A stretch of 14,896 nucleotides of DNA from an uncultured Actinomycetes bacterium. Its GTDB lineage: Bacteria > Actinomycetota > Thermoleophilia > Solirubrobacterales > 70-9. Each line of letters opens with the position of its first letter. Within the stretch, counting starts at the first letter, position 1. The notes beneath the pieces are model-generated. The model worked only from the letters and a program-made list of their open reading frames with translations, did no database searches and had not been told where the DNA came from. A program made the translations under genes and the position numbers. Below are positions 1 to 6,433 of the stretch, piece after piece. The DNA lies in the NCBI GenBank assembly GCA_946886425.1, contig CAMPIP010000043.1:1-14896 (forward strand), given 5' to 3'.

Positions 1-87
1 CCGCGGAACGTGCGCCTCCCGGCGGAACGACACGCAACCGTTGCCGCCAGCCCCACCTTCGACCCAGATCTTGGCCTTGTCGTCCAC
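1..87 (-). CDS. obgE: GTPase ObgE/CgtA, N-terminal fragment (cut by window edge)
   Basis: This is the first 29 codons of the Obg GTPase, a ribosome-associated G protein needed for 50S subunit assembly and growth control. Reverse translation gives [19 protein letters not shown] followed by [10 protein letters not shown]. This matches the glycine-rich start of the Obg fold, where family members usually read like (F)[27 protein letters not shown]. The start is GTG at 85-87. It is well fixed, because an in-frame TGA lies only three codons upstream (97-99) and no other start codon intervenes. No Shine-Dalgarno sequence precedes it. The gene sits downstream of rplU-rpmA, the usual Obg position in many bacteria. 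The GTPase domain lies beyond the left edge. Identity rests on the short N-terminus plus synteny. Confidence 0.93.
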   Translation of the reverse strand, partial: [29 protein letters not shown]

Positions 88-91
88 GAGA

Positions 92-178
92 GAAAATCAG
101 GGTAGTGCGACCGAGCGCGAGCCCGTCCCGGAGAGGAGGGGCTGGGGTGCCCCTCGTACGAGCGGCGTCCTGATTTTC
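92..178 (-). promoter_or_regulatory. Second inverted repeat ending next to the obgE start; competes with the long hairpin
   Basis: GAAAATCAGG (92-101) and CCTGATTTTC (169-178) are exact 10-bp reverse complements. Bases 172-178 also belong to the inner arm of the longer inverted repeat, so the two pairings exclude each other. In the minus-strand transcript the 3' arm of this stem ends four bases before the GTG of obgE, where a ribosome would load. The enclosed loop contains one of the GAGGGGC/GCCCCTC hairpins. The layout resembles an attenuator or start-occluding leader. The repeats are seen in the sequence; a regulatory function is inference only. Confidence 0.4.
99..104 (-). promoter_or_regulatory. 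Possible -10 box (TACCCT) for obgE
   Basis: On the minus strand TACCCT fits the loose actinobacterial -10 pattern TAnnnT. It lies 11 bases before the GTG start of obgE, so a transcript would begin at or very near the start codon, consistent with the missing Shine-Dalgarno sequence. No convincing -35 hexamer is visible. The box overlaps the arm of the inverted repeat at 92-101. Weak evidence. Confidence 0.2.
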
Positions 179-259
179 GCCCCGGCGCGGCCCACCTTCG
201 ACCGCCCACCGCTACAGGCGAAAATCCCAGCGAAGGTAGAGGGGCACCCCAGCCCCTCC
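135..259. repeat. Long imperfect inverted repeat between rpmA and obgE (21-bp perfect outer arms)
   Basis: Bases 135-155 and 239-259 are exact reverse complements over 21 bp. A second pair, 172-180 (GATTTTCGC) and 218-226 (GCGAAAATC), is nested inside. Together they form a long stem-loop with an internal bulge and a 37-base terminal loop (181-217). Each outer arm is also a small hairpin by itself: GAGGGGC and GCCCCTC with a six-base loop, TGGGGT in one arm and ACCCCA in the other. The first arm to be transcribed begins 13 bases after the rpmA stop codon, so a role in ending or attenuating the rplU-rpmA transcript is possible. There is no classic U-tract straight after the stem. An inverted pair of dispersed intergenic repeats (BIME-like) would look the same. 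Confidence 0.9.
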
Positions 260-272
260 CCCACGCGACGAG

Positions 273-530
273 CTACTGCTCGTCCGCCAGAACGCTGATC
301 GTCCGGCCCTTGCGACCCGGCTTGAAGTCGACCGTCCCCGGCCGCACCGCGAAGATCGTGTGGTCGCGCCCGATGCCGACGCCGTCGCCCGGCCAGAACC
401 GGGTGCCGCGCTGGCGGACGATGATCTCGCCCCCGGTCACCTTCTGGCCGGCGAAGACCTTGACCCCGAGCATGTTCGGGTTCGATTCGCGCCCGTTGCG
501 GCTCGATCCGAGACCTTTCTTATGAGCCAT
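273..530 (-). CDS. rpmA: 50S ribosomal protein L27
   Basis: L27 is a large-subunit protein whose flexible N-terminus reaches toward the peptidyl-transferase centre and helps seat the P-site tRNA. The 85-residue product opens with [16 protein letters not shown], the hallmark of the family. It continues with the conserved core [22 protein letters not shown] and the (F)[16 protein letters not shown] segment. It has no N-terminal pre-sequence of the kind cleaved in Firmicutes. The length is normal for L27. The ATG start overlaps the end of rplU by 11 bases (ATGGCTCATAA). A strong Shine-Dalgarno sequence, GAGGAGGG at 536-543, lies inside the last codons of rplU, so L21 and L27 synthesis is probably coupled. 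The TAG stop is followed 13 bases later by a long inverted repeat. Confidence 0.99.
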   Translation of the reverse strand: MAHKKGLGSSRNGRESNPNMLGVKVFAGQKVTGGEIIVRQRGTRFWPGDGVGIGRDHTIFAVRPGTVDFKPGRKGRTISVLADEQ

Positions 531-903
531 CGGAACCCTCCTCTTTGGCAGCCGGAGCTTTCTCGGCCGGCTCTTTCTTGGCGGCCGCTTTGCGGGCGCC
601 CATCTTGATCTCGGTCACCTCGAGCTTGGTCAGCTCGGAGCGGTGGCCGGCGCGGCGCCGGTAGCCCTTCTTCGCCTTGTATTTGAAGACTTTGATCTTC
701 GGGCCGCGCAGGTGCTCGGCGACCTTGGCCTCGACTTTGACTTTCTCGAGCTCCTTGGGGGCGGCGACGACGTCGGTGTCGCGGAACATCACCGCGCGCA
801 GCGAGACTTTGTCGCCCTCTTCGACATCGAGGCGGTCGACGAGCAGGGAGGTGCCCTTCTCGACCTTGTACTGCTTGCCGCCGGTTTCAACTACTGCGTA
901 CAT
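520..903 (-). CDS. rplU: 50S ribosomal protein L21
   Basis: L21 binds 23S rRNA in the large subunit. The 127-residue product starts with [17 protein letters not shown], the classic L21 opening. It contains the [20 protein letters not shown] stretch (about residues 69-88), which is the conserved RNA-binding loop with the YRRRxGHR core. The L21 core is normally about 100-105 residues. Here it is followed by an Ala/Lys/Glu-rich tail from about residue 101, a common actinobacterial extension. The same frame stays open far upstream, but the start is placed at ATG 901-903 because the family N-terminus begins exactly there. A GAGGA-type ribosome-binding site lies within the end of rng. Only two bases separate the rng stop from this ATG, so there is no room for a separate L21 leader. 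The gene overlaps rpmA by 11 bases. Confidence 0.99.
   Translation of the reverse strand: MYAVVETGGKQYKVEKGTSLLVDRLDVEEGDKVSLRAVMFRDTDVVAAPKELEKVKVEAKVAEHLRGPKIKVFKYKAKKGYRRRAGHRSELTKLEVTEIKMGARKAAAKKEPAEKAPAAKEEGSDGS
536..543 (-). promoter_or_regulatory. Shine-Dalgarno of rpmA embedded in the end of rplU
   Basis: The minus strand reads GAGGAGGG, then five bases, then the ATG of rpmA. The same bases encode the Glu-Glu-Gly near the C-terminus of L21. It is one of the strongest ribosome-binding sites in the window and fixes the rpmA start. Confidence 0.8.
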
Positions 904-905
904 GC

Positions 906-2756
906 TCAATCGTCCTCGCTGCCTTGTTTGGCGCGCGAACGCCCCCGGCCGCCTCGGCGGCCGCGACTGCGTTTGCGCGAAGGAGCGTCGGAGTCTAGCT
1001 CGGAGCCGTCTCCGTCGGCTCCCCCGTCGCCGTTCGGGGACTCGGTGCCCAGCAGCGAAGCGGTCGCCGCGGCGCGCTCGACCTCCTCGATCCGGACCAT
1101 CCGGCGCTGGCCGACGAAACGACCGCCGCCGGTGACGCTGACGATGTAGGAGTCGATCCGGGCGACCGCGTCTTCGTCGTTGTACATGTGGGGCTCGTCG
1201 ATGTTGACCAGCACCTCCTCGCCGACCTTGAAGGGCAGCGCCCGCTCCTCGATCTCCTCGCGGGTCCCCGCCTCGATCAGGTCGAAGGTGTCGATCCCCA
1301 GGGCGTCCCCCCCCTCGAAGTGGAAGCGCTTGCCGGTCTCGGCCTCGAGCTCGTCGAGACCGCTGTCGGCGTCGGTCAGCTCCCGCGCCACCTTCGGGTT
1401 GACGCGGACCAGGAAGGCCTCGACGTCGGCCTGCTCGGCGGCGAATTCGCGCATCTTCCGCAGCCCTTCCAGGGCCACCGTCTCGGCCGAGAGGACGACG
1501 CCCTCGCCGTGGCAGGTCGGGCAGGGCGCGGTGAGGATCTCGCGGACGCCGTCGGTGACGTTCTGGCGGGTCATCTCGACCAGGCCCAGCGGCGAGACCT
1601 CGACGACGTAGCTCTTCGACTTGTCGGCGTCGAGCGCTTTGCGCATCGTCTTCAGGACCTTGTCGCGATTGCTGGCTCGGGCCATGTCGATGAAGTCGAC
1701 GACGATGATGCCGCCGATGTCGCGCAACCGCAGCTGCCGGACCGCCTCCTCGGCGGCCTCGGTGTTGACCTTGGTGATCGTCTCCTCGAGACCGCCTTTG
1801 CCACGGCCCGTGAAGCTGCCGCTGTTGACGTCGATCACGGTCAGCGCCTCGGCGTAATCGATGATCAGGTAGCCGCCCGAGGGCAGGTCGACGCGCCGGT
1901 TGAGCGTCGACTCGATCTCCCGGTCGATCTTCCATTTCTCGAACAGCGACTGCTTCTCGCCGCGGTAGAGCTCGACGCCGTCGACCAGCTCCGGCGCGGT
2001 GCGCTGGAAGAAGTGGGTGACCCGCTCGAACTGCTTCTCGGAGTCGATGATCGCCCGCTCGAACTCGCTGAGGAAGACGTCGCGGAGGACCCGCACCGGC
2101 AGGTCTGCCTCCTGGAAGACCATCGCCGGCGCCTTGCTCTGACCGGCGCGCTTCTCGAGCACGCCATTGAGGGCCTGCAGATAGCCGATCTCGCGGACGA
2201 AGTCGGATTTTTTTGCGCCGTGGGCGGCGGTGCGGACGATCAGCCCGCCCGGGCCCTTGTAGGTGCGGTCGACCATCTTGCGCAGCCGGTCCCGCTCGGA
2301 GTCGGAGAGGCGGCGGCTGACGCCGACGCCGGACCCGGTCGGGGCGAAGACCAGGTAGCGCCCGGCGATCGAGACGTTCATCGAGAGCCGCGCGCCCTTG
2401 GTCTTGAGCGGGTCCTTGACGACCTGGACGAGGATCTCCTGTCCGGGTTTGATCAGCTCGTTGATGCGTCGGCCGGAGCCGCGCCCGCGCTTGGGCGCCT
2501 GCTCGCCGCCGGGCAGGACGATCTCGTCGACGTGCAGAAAACCGTTGCGCTCGAGGCCGATGTCGACGAAGGCGGCCTCCATGCCGGGCAGGACGTTGTC
2601 GACCTTGCCCTTGTAGATGTTGCCGACGATGGACCGCCGGCCGCGGCGCTCGATGTAGAGCTCCGCTACGTCGCGTTTGCCGCCTTTGCTCTTCGCCTCG
2701 AGGACGGCAACGCGGGTCTCTCCGCGCTCGGCGGAGACCAGAATCGTTTTCTTCAT
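906..2756 (-). CDS. rng: Ribonuclease E/G family endoribonuclease with C-terminal OB/TRAM-like segment
   Basis: This endoribonuclease cuts single-stranded A/U-rich RNA and acts in mRNA turnover and rRNA/tRNA maturation. The 616-residue protein starts directly with the catalytic core. An S1-like RNA-binding domain occupies about residues 35-130, followed by the 5'-sensor region. The DNase I-like catalytic site carries D309 (VIDVNSG) and D354 (VVDFIDM), which match the metal-binding aspartates of E. coli RNase E. The CPTC zinc-link motif is at 412-415. Residues 505-570 (VGEEVLVNIDEP and GGGRFVGQRRMVRIEEVER) look like a TRAM/OB-type RNA-binding fold. An acidic then Arg/Gly-rich tail ends the protein. 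There is no long N-terminal extension like that of mycobacterial or Streptomyces RNase E. The ATG is fixed by an in-frame TGA four codons upstream. No Shine-Dalgarno sequence is seen. The name rng refers to size; rne would also be defensible. Confidence 0.97.
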   Translation of the reverse strand: MKKTILVSAERGETRVAVLEAKSKGGKRDVAELYIERRGRRSIVGNIYKGKVDNVLPGMEAAFVDIGLERNGFLHVDEIVLPGGEQAPKRGRGSGRRINELIKPGQEILVQVVKDPLKTKGARLSMNVSIAGRYLVFAPTGSGVGVSRRLSDSERDRLRKMVDRTYKGPGGLIVRTAAHGAKKSDFVREIGYLQALNGVLEKRAGQSKAPAMVFQEADLPVRVLRDVFLSEFERAIIDSEKQFERVTHFFQRTAPELVDGVELYRGEKQSLFEKWKIDREIESTLNRRVDLPSGGYLIIDYAEALTVIDVNSGSFTGRGKGGLEETITKVNTEAAEEAVRQLRLRDIGGIIVVDFIDMARASNRDKVLKTMRKALDADKSKSYVVEVSPLGLVEMTRQNVTDGVREILTAPCPTCHGEGVVLSAETVALEGLRKMREFAAEQADVEAFLVRVNPKVARELTDADSGLDELEAETGKRFHFEGGDALGIDTFDLIEAGTREEIEERALPFKVGEEVLVNIDEPHMYNDEDAVARIDSYIVSVTGGGRFVGQRRMVRIEEVERAAATASLLGTESPNGDGGADGDGSELDSDAPSRKRSRGRRGGRGRSRAKQGSEDD

Positions 2757-2813
2757 GGGGTGTTTAGCTCAGTTCGGGTTGGTACGCGATGCCGGTGCGC
2801 CTCCGCGGAGACC

Positions 2814-4010
2814 TCACCAGGCGAACCTTCCCTTCCGGCCGAGCTGCGCTTGGATGTTGATGCTCTGCAACACCCCGATGGCCAGGAAGGTCGACAGAAT
2901 CGACGACCCGCCGTAGCTCATCAGTGGCAGGGGAATCCCCGTGATCGGCATGATGCCGAGGTTCATCCCCACGTTGACGAAGACCTGGAACAACAGCGCG
3001 ACGGCGATACCGCCCGCCACCATCGTTCCGTAGGAGTTCTTCGAGAGCGTCACGATCCGCAGCGCCCGCCAGAAGAGCAGGGCGTAAAGGGATAGGACGA
3101 ACGCGGCGCCCGCGAACCCGTAGCGCTCACCGATCACCGCGAAGATGAAGTCGGTGTGCCGCTCAGGAACGAAGTCGAGCCGCGTTTGGGTGGCACGGTC
3201 GCCCCGGCCGGTGAACTCACCGGATCCGATCGCGACCATCGATTGGTTCTGCTGATAGCTGGCGTCACTCGAGTGCTCGCCTGGGTTGGCGAAGGAGGTA
3301 AGCCTCTCTTGCTGGTACGGCTTCAAGATCGGCGTCCCGATCGCCGGGGCAAGGACGAGCACGACCGCCACCAGGGCGACGATCGCCGAGCCGATGACCG
3401 CGAAGTGCGTCCAGGGGACGCCTCCGAAGTACATGACGGCCAGGGTGGCGACCCCGAGCACCAGTGAGGTGCCGAGGTCGGGCTGCAGGAAGACAAGCGC
3501 AGCCGGGGCCAGGCCGAGGCAGAGGTAGCGCACCGTGCGCTGGACCTCCGAACCGCGTCTGGCGCCGTCGATGACGAACCCGGCAAGCGCAAGCACAAGC
3601 AGGAGCTTGCCGAGCTCCGACGGCTGGAAGCTGAAAAAGGGGAGTTCGAATGCACGTCTGGATCCGCGAGCGGCGAAACCAAAGAAGAGGACCATCGTGA
3701 TGCTCGCGCACATGAAAGTGTAGATGCCGACCCGGAGCTCGCGGAATCGCGAGTAGTCGATGCGGGTCAAGAGCAGCATTCCGACGATCCCAAGCAGCCC
3801 GTACATCGCCTGCCGCTCGGTGAAGTAATTGGGGTCGCCGGGGACGTCGTGGGTGGTGGCCTGGGCGAGCGTGAAGCAGCTGAAGCCGATCAGCGCCACC
3901 GCGGCGAAGGCCAGCGGCCAGTCCATGTGGGCGAGGCCGAGGCGCTCGGCGATGCCGACGCGGACGGCGAAGGGCTCGGGGCGGGAGTTGCGGGCGCGGG
4001 TGGCGTACAT
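2814..4010 (-). CDS. rodA: Peptidoglycan glycosyltransferase RodA (SEDS family)
   Basis: RodA polymerises lipid II glycan strands for lateral-wall growth in partnership with the transpeptidase PBP2. The 398-residue membrane protein has about ten hydrophobic segments. SEDS signatures include FFSFQPSELGK (125-135), LQPDLGTSLVL (175-185), YQQNQSMVAIGSGEFTGRG (252-270), PERHTDFIFAVIGERYG (282-298) and GIPLPLMSYGGSS (271 onward to about 373). Asp287 in the HTDFIF motif corresponds to the essential SEDS aspartate. The start is ATG 4008-4010, which overlaps the PBP2 stop codon by one base (TGATG), so translation is coupled to PBP2. The frame is open further upstream, but that stretch lies inside mrdA and is not RodA-like. 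The adjacent cognate PBP2 and MreBCD favour RodA over FtsW. The product lacks the long C-terminal extension often seen in actinobacterial FtsW. Confidence 0.97.
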   Translation of the reverse strand: MYATRARNSRPEPFAVRVGIAERLGLAHMDWPLAFAAVALIGFSCFTLAQATTHDVPGDPNYFTERQAMYGLLGIVGMLLLTRIDYSRFRELRVGIYTFMCASITMVLFFGFAARGSRRAFELPFFSFQPSELGKLLLVLALAGFVIDGARRGSEVQRTVRYLCLGLAPAALVFLQPDLGTSLVLGVATLAVMYFGGVPWTHFAVIGSAIVALVAVVLVLAPAIGTPILKPYQQERLTSFANPGEHSSDASYQQNQSMVAIGSGEFTGRGDRATQTRLDFVPERHTDFIFAVIGERYGFAGAAFVLSLYALLFWRALRIVTLSKNSYGTMVAGGIAVALLFQVFVNVGMNLGIMPITGIPLPLMSYGGSSILSTFLAIGVLQSINIQAQLGRKGRFAW

Positions 4011-5878
4011 CAGCCAGGGCTGCCGCCGTTGGCGGCGCCGGTTTCGGTCGCGTGCTTGTGGAAATACGCTTCGAGGATCTGCAGGGCTGCCGGCGCGGCC
4101 GATTCGGCGCCGAACCCGCCTTCCTCGATGGTGACGATGGTGACAATACGCGGATTCGGGTACGGAGCGAGCACCGCGTACCAGGACTGGTCGCCGTGGC
4201 CGAGCCGTTCCACGGTGCCGGTCTTGCCGGCGACCGCGATCGGGAAGCCGCTGAAGACACCGTAGGAGGTGCCGCCGGGGGACTGTGCGGCCTGGTGCAG
4301 GCCCTCGAGGATCGCCGCTCGGTAGGCGGGATCGATGGAGAAGTGGCGCCGCGGCTTGGGCTCGAATTCCTTCAGGACCCGACCGGCGGCATCCTCGATT
4401 TCGTGGCCGACGTGCGGGGTCACGATCGTGCCGTCGTTGGCGAGCGCGGCGTAGGCGATCGCCATCTGCAGCGGGTTGGTCTGCAGATCGCCCTGACCGA
4501 TCGCCAGCTGGACGTTGTCGCCGGCCGACCAGGGCCGGTCGGTCTCGCCTTCGGCGAAGAGGTCGTCGCGCCATTTCCTGCTCGGCACCAGGCCTTCGCT
4601 CTCGCCCGGCAGGTCGAGGCCGGTTGGGTGGCCGATGCCGAGCTTGGCGGCCCACTTCTGCAGCTGGTTCGTTTCCCACATCTTCCAGCCCAGCGTGTAG
4701 AAGTAGACGTCGGAGGAGACCTGCAGGGCCGAGGTCATGTCGACCGGGCCGAACGAGGCGCCGCCCGCGTTCTGGAACTCCTGAGTGCCGACCGTGATCG
4801 AGCCGCCGTCGTAAATCGGCTCGGTGAGGCCGATCACGCCGCCTTCCAGGGCGGCCAGGCCGGTGATGACCTTGAACGTCGATCCAACCGGGTAGTAGCT
4901 GTCCATCGCTCGGTTGGTGAGCGGCGCCAGGACCGGATCGCGGTAGAGCTGGTCGACCTGGGCCTGGGTCATCGGCTGGGCCAGGACGGCCGGGTCGAAG
5001 GTCGGGAACGAGCCCATGCCGAGGATTTCGCCGTTGTGGACGTCCATCGTCACGAAGGCCCCCGGCAGGCCGCGTGAGGCCAGGGCGCTTTCGCCGGCCG
5101 CCTGCACGTCGGCGTCAAGGGTCAGCTTCAGGTTCTTGCCCGGCACCGGCGGGGTCGTGACCAGCTGTCCGCCCGGGGTCGGCTCGCCCAGCGCGTTGAC
5201 CTGAATCTTGGTCAGCCCCGGCGTGCCTCGGAGCCAGCGGTCGTAGGTGTACTCGACGCCTTCCTTGCCGACCTCGTCGCCGGGTTCGAGCCGCTTGTAG
5301 GGGGCATTCTTCAGCTCGTCTGCGGAAACCTCGCCGACGCTGCCGACGACGTGGGCGGCGCGAGTGCCCGCGGGGTAATTGCGAACGAAGACGCGCTGGA
5401 CGGTGACGCCCGGGAAGCGCCGCTGGTTCTCCTGCAGGTAGTAGATGAGGTCGTAGCCGACGTCGCGGCGCAGCGTCACCGGCGCCCCGGCGGCGACCTC
5501 TTCGCCCTCCCCGATCGCCTTGCGCACCCGCTTCGGGGTCATGTGGGCGAGCCGGCCTAGCCGAGCCAGCAGGTCCCCTTCTTCGGCCGGGTCCTCAGGC
5601 AGCTTCTGCGGGTTCAGCTGCAGGGCAAGGCTGGTCCGGTTGTCGACCAGCACCTCGCCGTCACGGGAGATGATGTCGCCGCGCGGCGCGATCACTTTGA
5701 AGGAGCGGGTGCGGTTGTTCTTCGCCTCGGCCAGGTACTCGGCGCCGGAGAGGACCTGCAGATCCCAGAGGCGGAAGAAGAGCACGCCGAAGAGGGCCAC
5801 GGCGACGCCGCTGACGACGGCGATGCGCAGGGCCAGCCCGCGGTTCGACTGGGGTCGGTCGCCCGAGCGCAGATACAT
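4010..5878 (-). CDS. mrdA: Penicillin-binding protein 2 (class B transpeptidase of the elongasome)
   Basis: PBP2 cross-links peptidoglycan during cell elongation and activates RodA. The 622-residue protein has a short cytoplasmic N-terminus and one membrane anchor (about residues 18-37). The dimerisation/pedestal domain begins with the conserved (A)PRGDIISRDG segment (about 65-74). A transpeptidase domain runs from about residue 245. Its active-site motifs are complete: the nucleophile S333 in STFK (333-336), SSD at 388-390 (the SxD form usual in PBP2, in place of SxN), and KTG at 552-554. GQGDLQTNPLQMA (461-473) is also typical. The start is ATG 5876-5878, six bases after the mreD stop. Its 3' end overlaps rodA by one base. 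The product is about the same size as E. coli PBP2. It lacks PASTA repeats, which separates it from PknB-linked and other actinobacterial PBPs. Confidence 0.97.
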   Translation of the reverse strand: MYLRSGDRPQSNRGLALRIAVVSGVAVALFGVLFFRLWDLQVLSGAEYLAEAKNNRTRSFKVIAPRGDIISRDGEVLVDNRTSLALQLNPQKLPEDPAEEGDLLARLGRLAHMTPKRVRKAIGEGEEVAAGAPVTLRRDVGYDLIYYLQENQRRFPGVTVQRVFVRNYPAGTRAAHVVGSVGEVSADELKNAPYKRLEPGDEVGKEGVEYTYDRWLRGTPGLTKIQVNALGEPTPGGQLVTTPPVPGKNLKLTLDADVQAAGESALASRGLPGAFVTMDVHNGEILGMGSFPTFDPAVLAQPMTQAQVDQLYRDPVLAPLTNRAMDSYYPVGSTFKVITGLAALEGGVIGLTEPIYDGGSITVGTQEFQNAGGASFGPVDMTSALQVSSDVYFYTLGWKMWETNQLQKWAAKLGIGHPTGLDLPGESEGLVPSRKWRDDLFAEGETDRPWSAGDNVQLAIGQGDLQTNPLQMAIAYAALANDGTIVTPHVGHEIEDAAGRVLKEFEPKPRRHFSIDPAYRAAILEGLHQAAQSPGGTSYGVFSGFPIAVAGKTGTVERLGHGDQSWYAVLAPYPNPRIVTIVTIEEGGFGAESAAPAALQILEAYFHKHATETGAANGGSPG

Positions 5879-5884
5879 CGCCTA

Positions 5885-6433
5885 TCAGGCTCCCAGAACC
5901 GTGGGTCGCCTGCCACGGCGCACCATCGGCTCCTCGACCAGGGCCGGCCGCAGCAGGCGCCGCAGGCCGAGGAAGATCGGCCAGCCGAGGAAGAAGGCGA
6001 AGATGCTCTGGATCAGCATTTCCCGCACGACCAGGGCGCTGACCGCCGAGTCGAGTCCGAGCATCAGCGACAGCGCCCCGAAGCCGAGCTCGGCGAAGAG
6101 GGTGAGCACCATGCAGAGCAGCGGCGGCACCAGCGGGCTATGCATCTCGAAGCGCTCGCGGAAGAGACCGGCCAGGTAGCCGGTCGCGAGCAGGACCAGC
6201 GAGGAGCCGCCGAGCGGCTGGATCAGCAGGCAGTCGAGGAGGAAGCCGAGGGCGAAGCCGCTGACGGCGCCGCTCATCGTGCCGCCGAGCAGGCCGAGGG
6301 CGACGACCACGGCCGGCAGTACGTCGGGGCTGGTCCCGAAGAGGCTGACCCGCGAGAAGAAGGCGAGCTGCAGGAGCACCGCCAGCAGCACGACCGCCAC
6401 CAGCCGGGCGAGGATCTTCGGGGTCAGGATCAC
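5885..6433 (-). CDS. mreD: Rod-shape-determining membrane protein MreD
   Basis: MreD is the integral-membrane component of the MreBCD elongasome scaffold. It links MreC to the wall synthases. The 182-residue product is mostly hydrophobic, with about five to six membrane segments. It has the GFLLDCLLIQPLGG stretch (about 63-76) that resembles the GFxxDxxxxxPLG signature of MreD. It ends in a short basic tail. The start is GTG at 6431-6433, overlapping the mreC stop by four bases (GTGA), the standard sign of translational coupling. MreD sequences diverge strongly, so the call rests on hydropathy, the signature stretch and its position between mreC and mrdA. Confidence 0.93.
   Translation of the reverse strand: MILTPKILARLVAVVLLAVLLQLAFFSRVSLFGTSPDVLPAVVVALGLLGGTMSGAVSGFALGFLLDCLLIQPLGGSSLVLLATGYLAGLFRERFEMHSPLVPPLLCMVLTLFAELGFGALSLMLGLDSAVSALVVREMLIQSIFAFFLGWPIFLGLRRLLRPALVEEPMVRRGRRPTVLGA

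Noticed and set aside
520..930. Possible L21 leader RNA upstream of rplU
   Set aside because: The gap between rng and rplU is only two bases, so a free-standing leader could exist only inside rng coding sequence, and no such structure was recognised.
904..1935. Long open extension upstream of the L21 coding sequence
   Set aside because: It lies within the C-terminal half of rng in another frame and is Arg/Pro-rich shadow sequence. L21 homology begins exactly at the ATG 901-903.
2757..2830. Plus-strand TTTAGCTCAGTTCGGGTTGG resembles the D-arm (box A) of a tRNA gene
   Set aside because: The D-stem does not close, no anticodon arm or GGTTCGA T-arm follows at the right distance, and the sequence runs into the 3' end of rodA. 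It is a chance match.
1188..3095. A 635-codon open frame on the plus strand opposite rng and rodA
   Set aside because: It is the mirror of GC-rich codon usage in real genes. Its product is a repetitive Asp/Val/Leu/Arg mix without family motifs, and it spans two genes with clear identities on the other strand.
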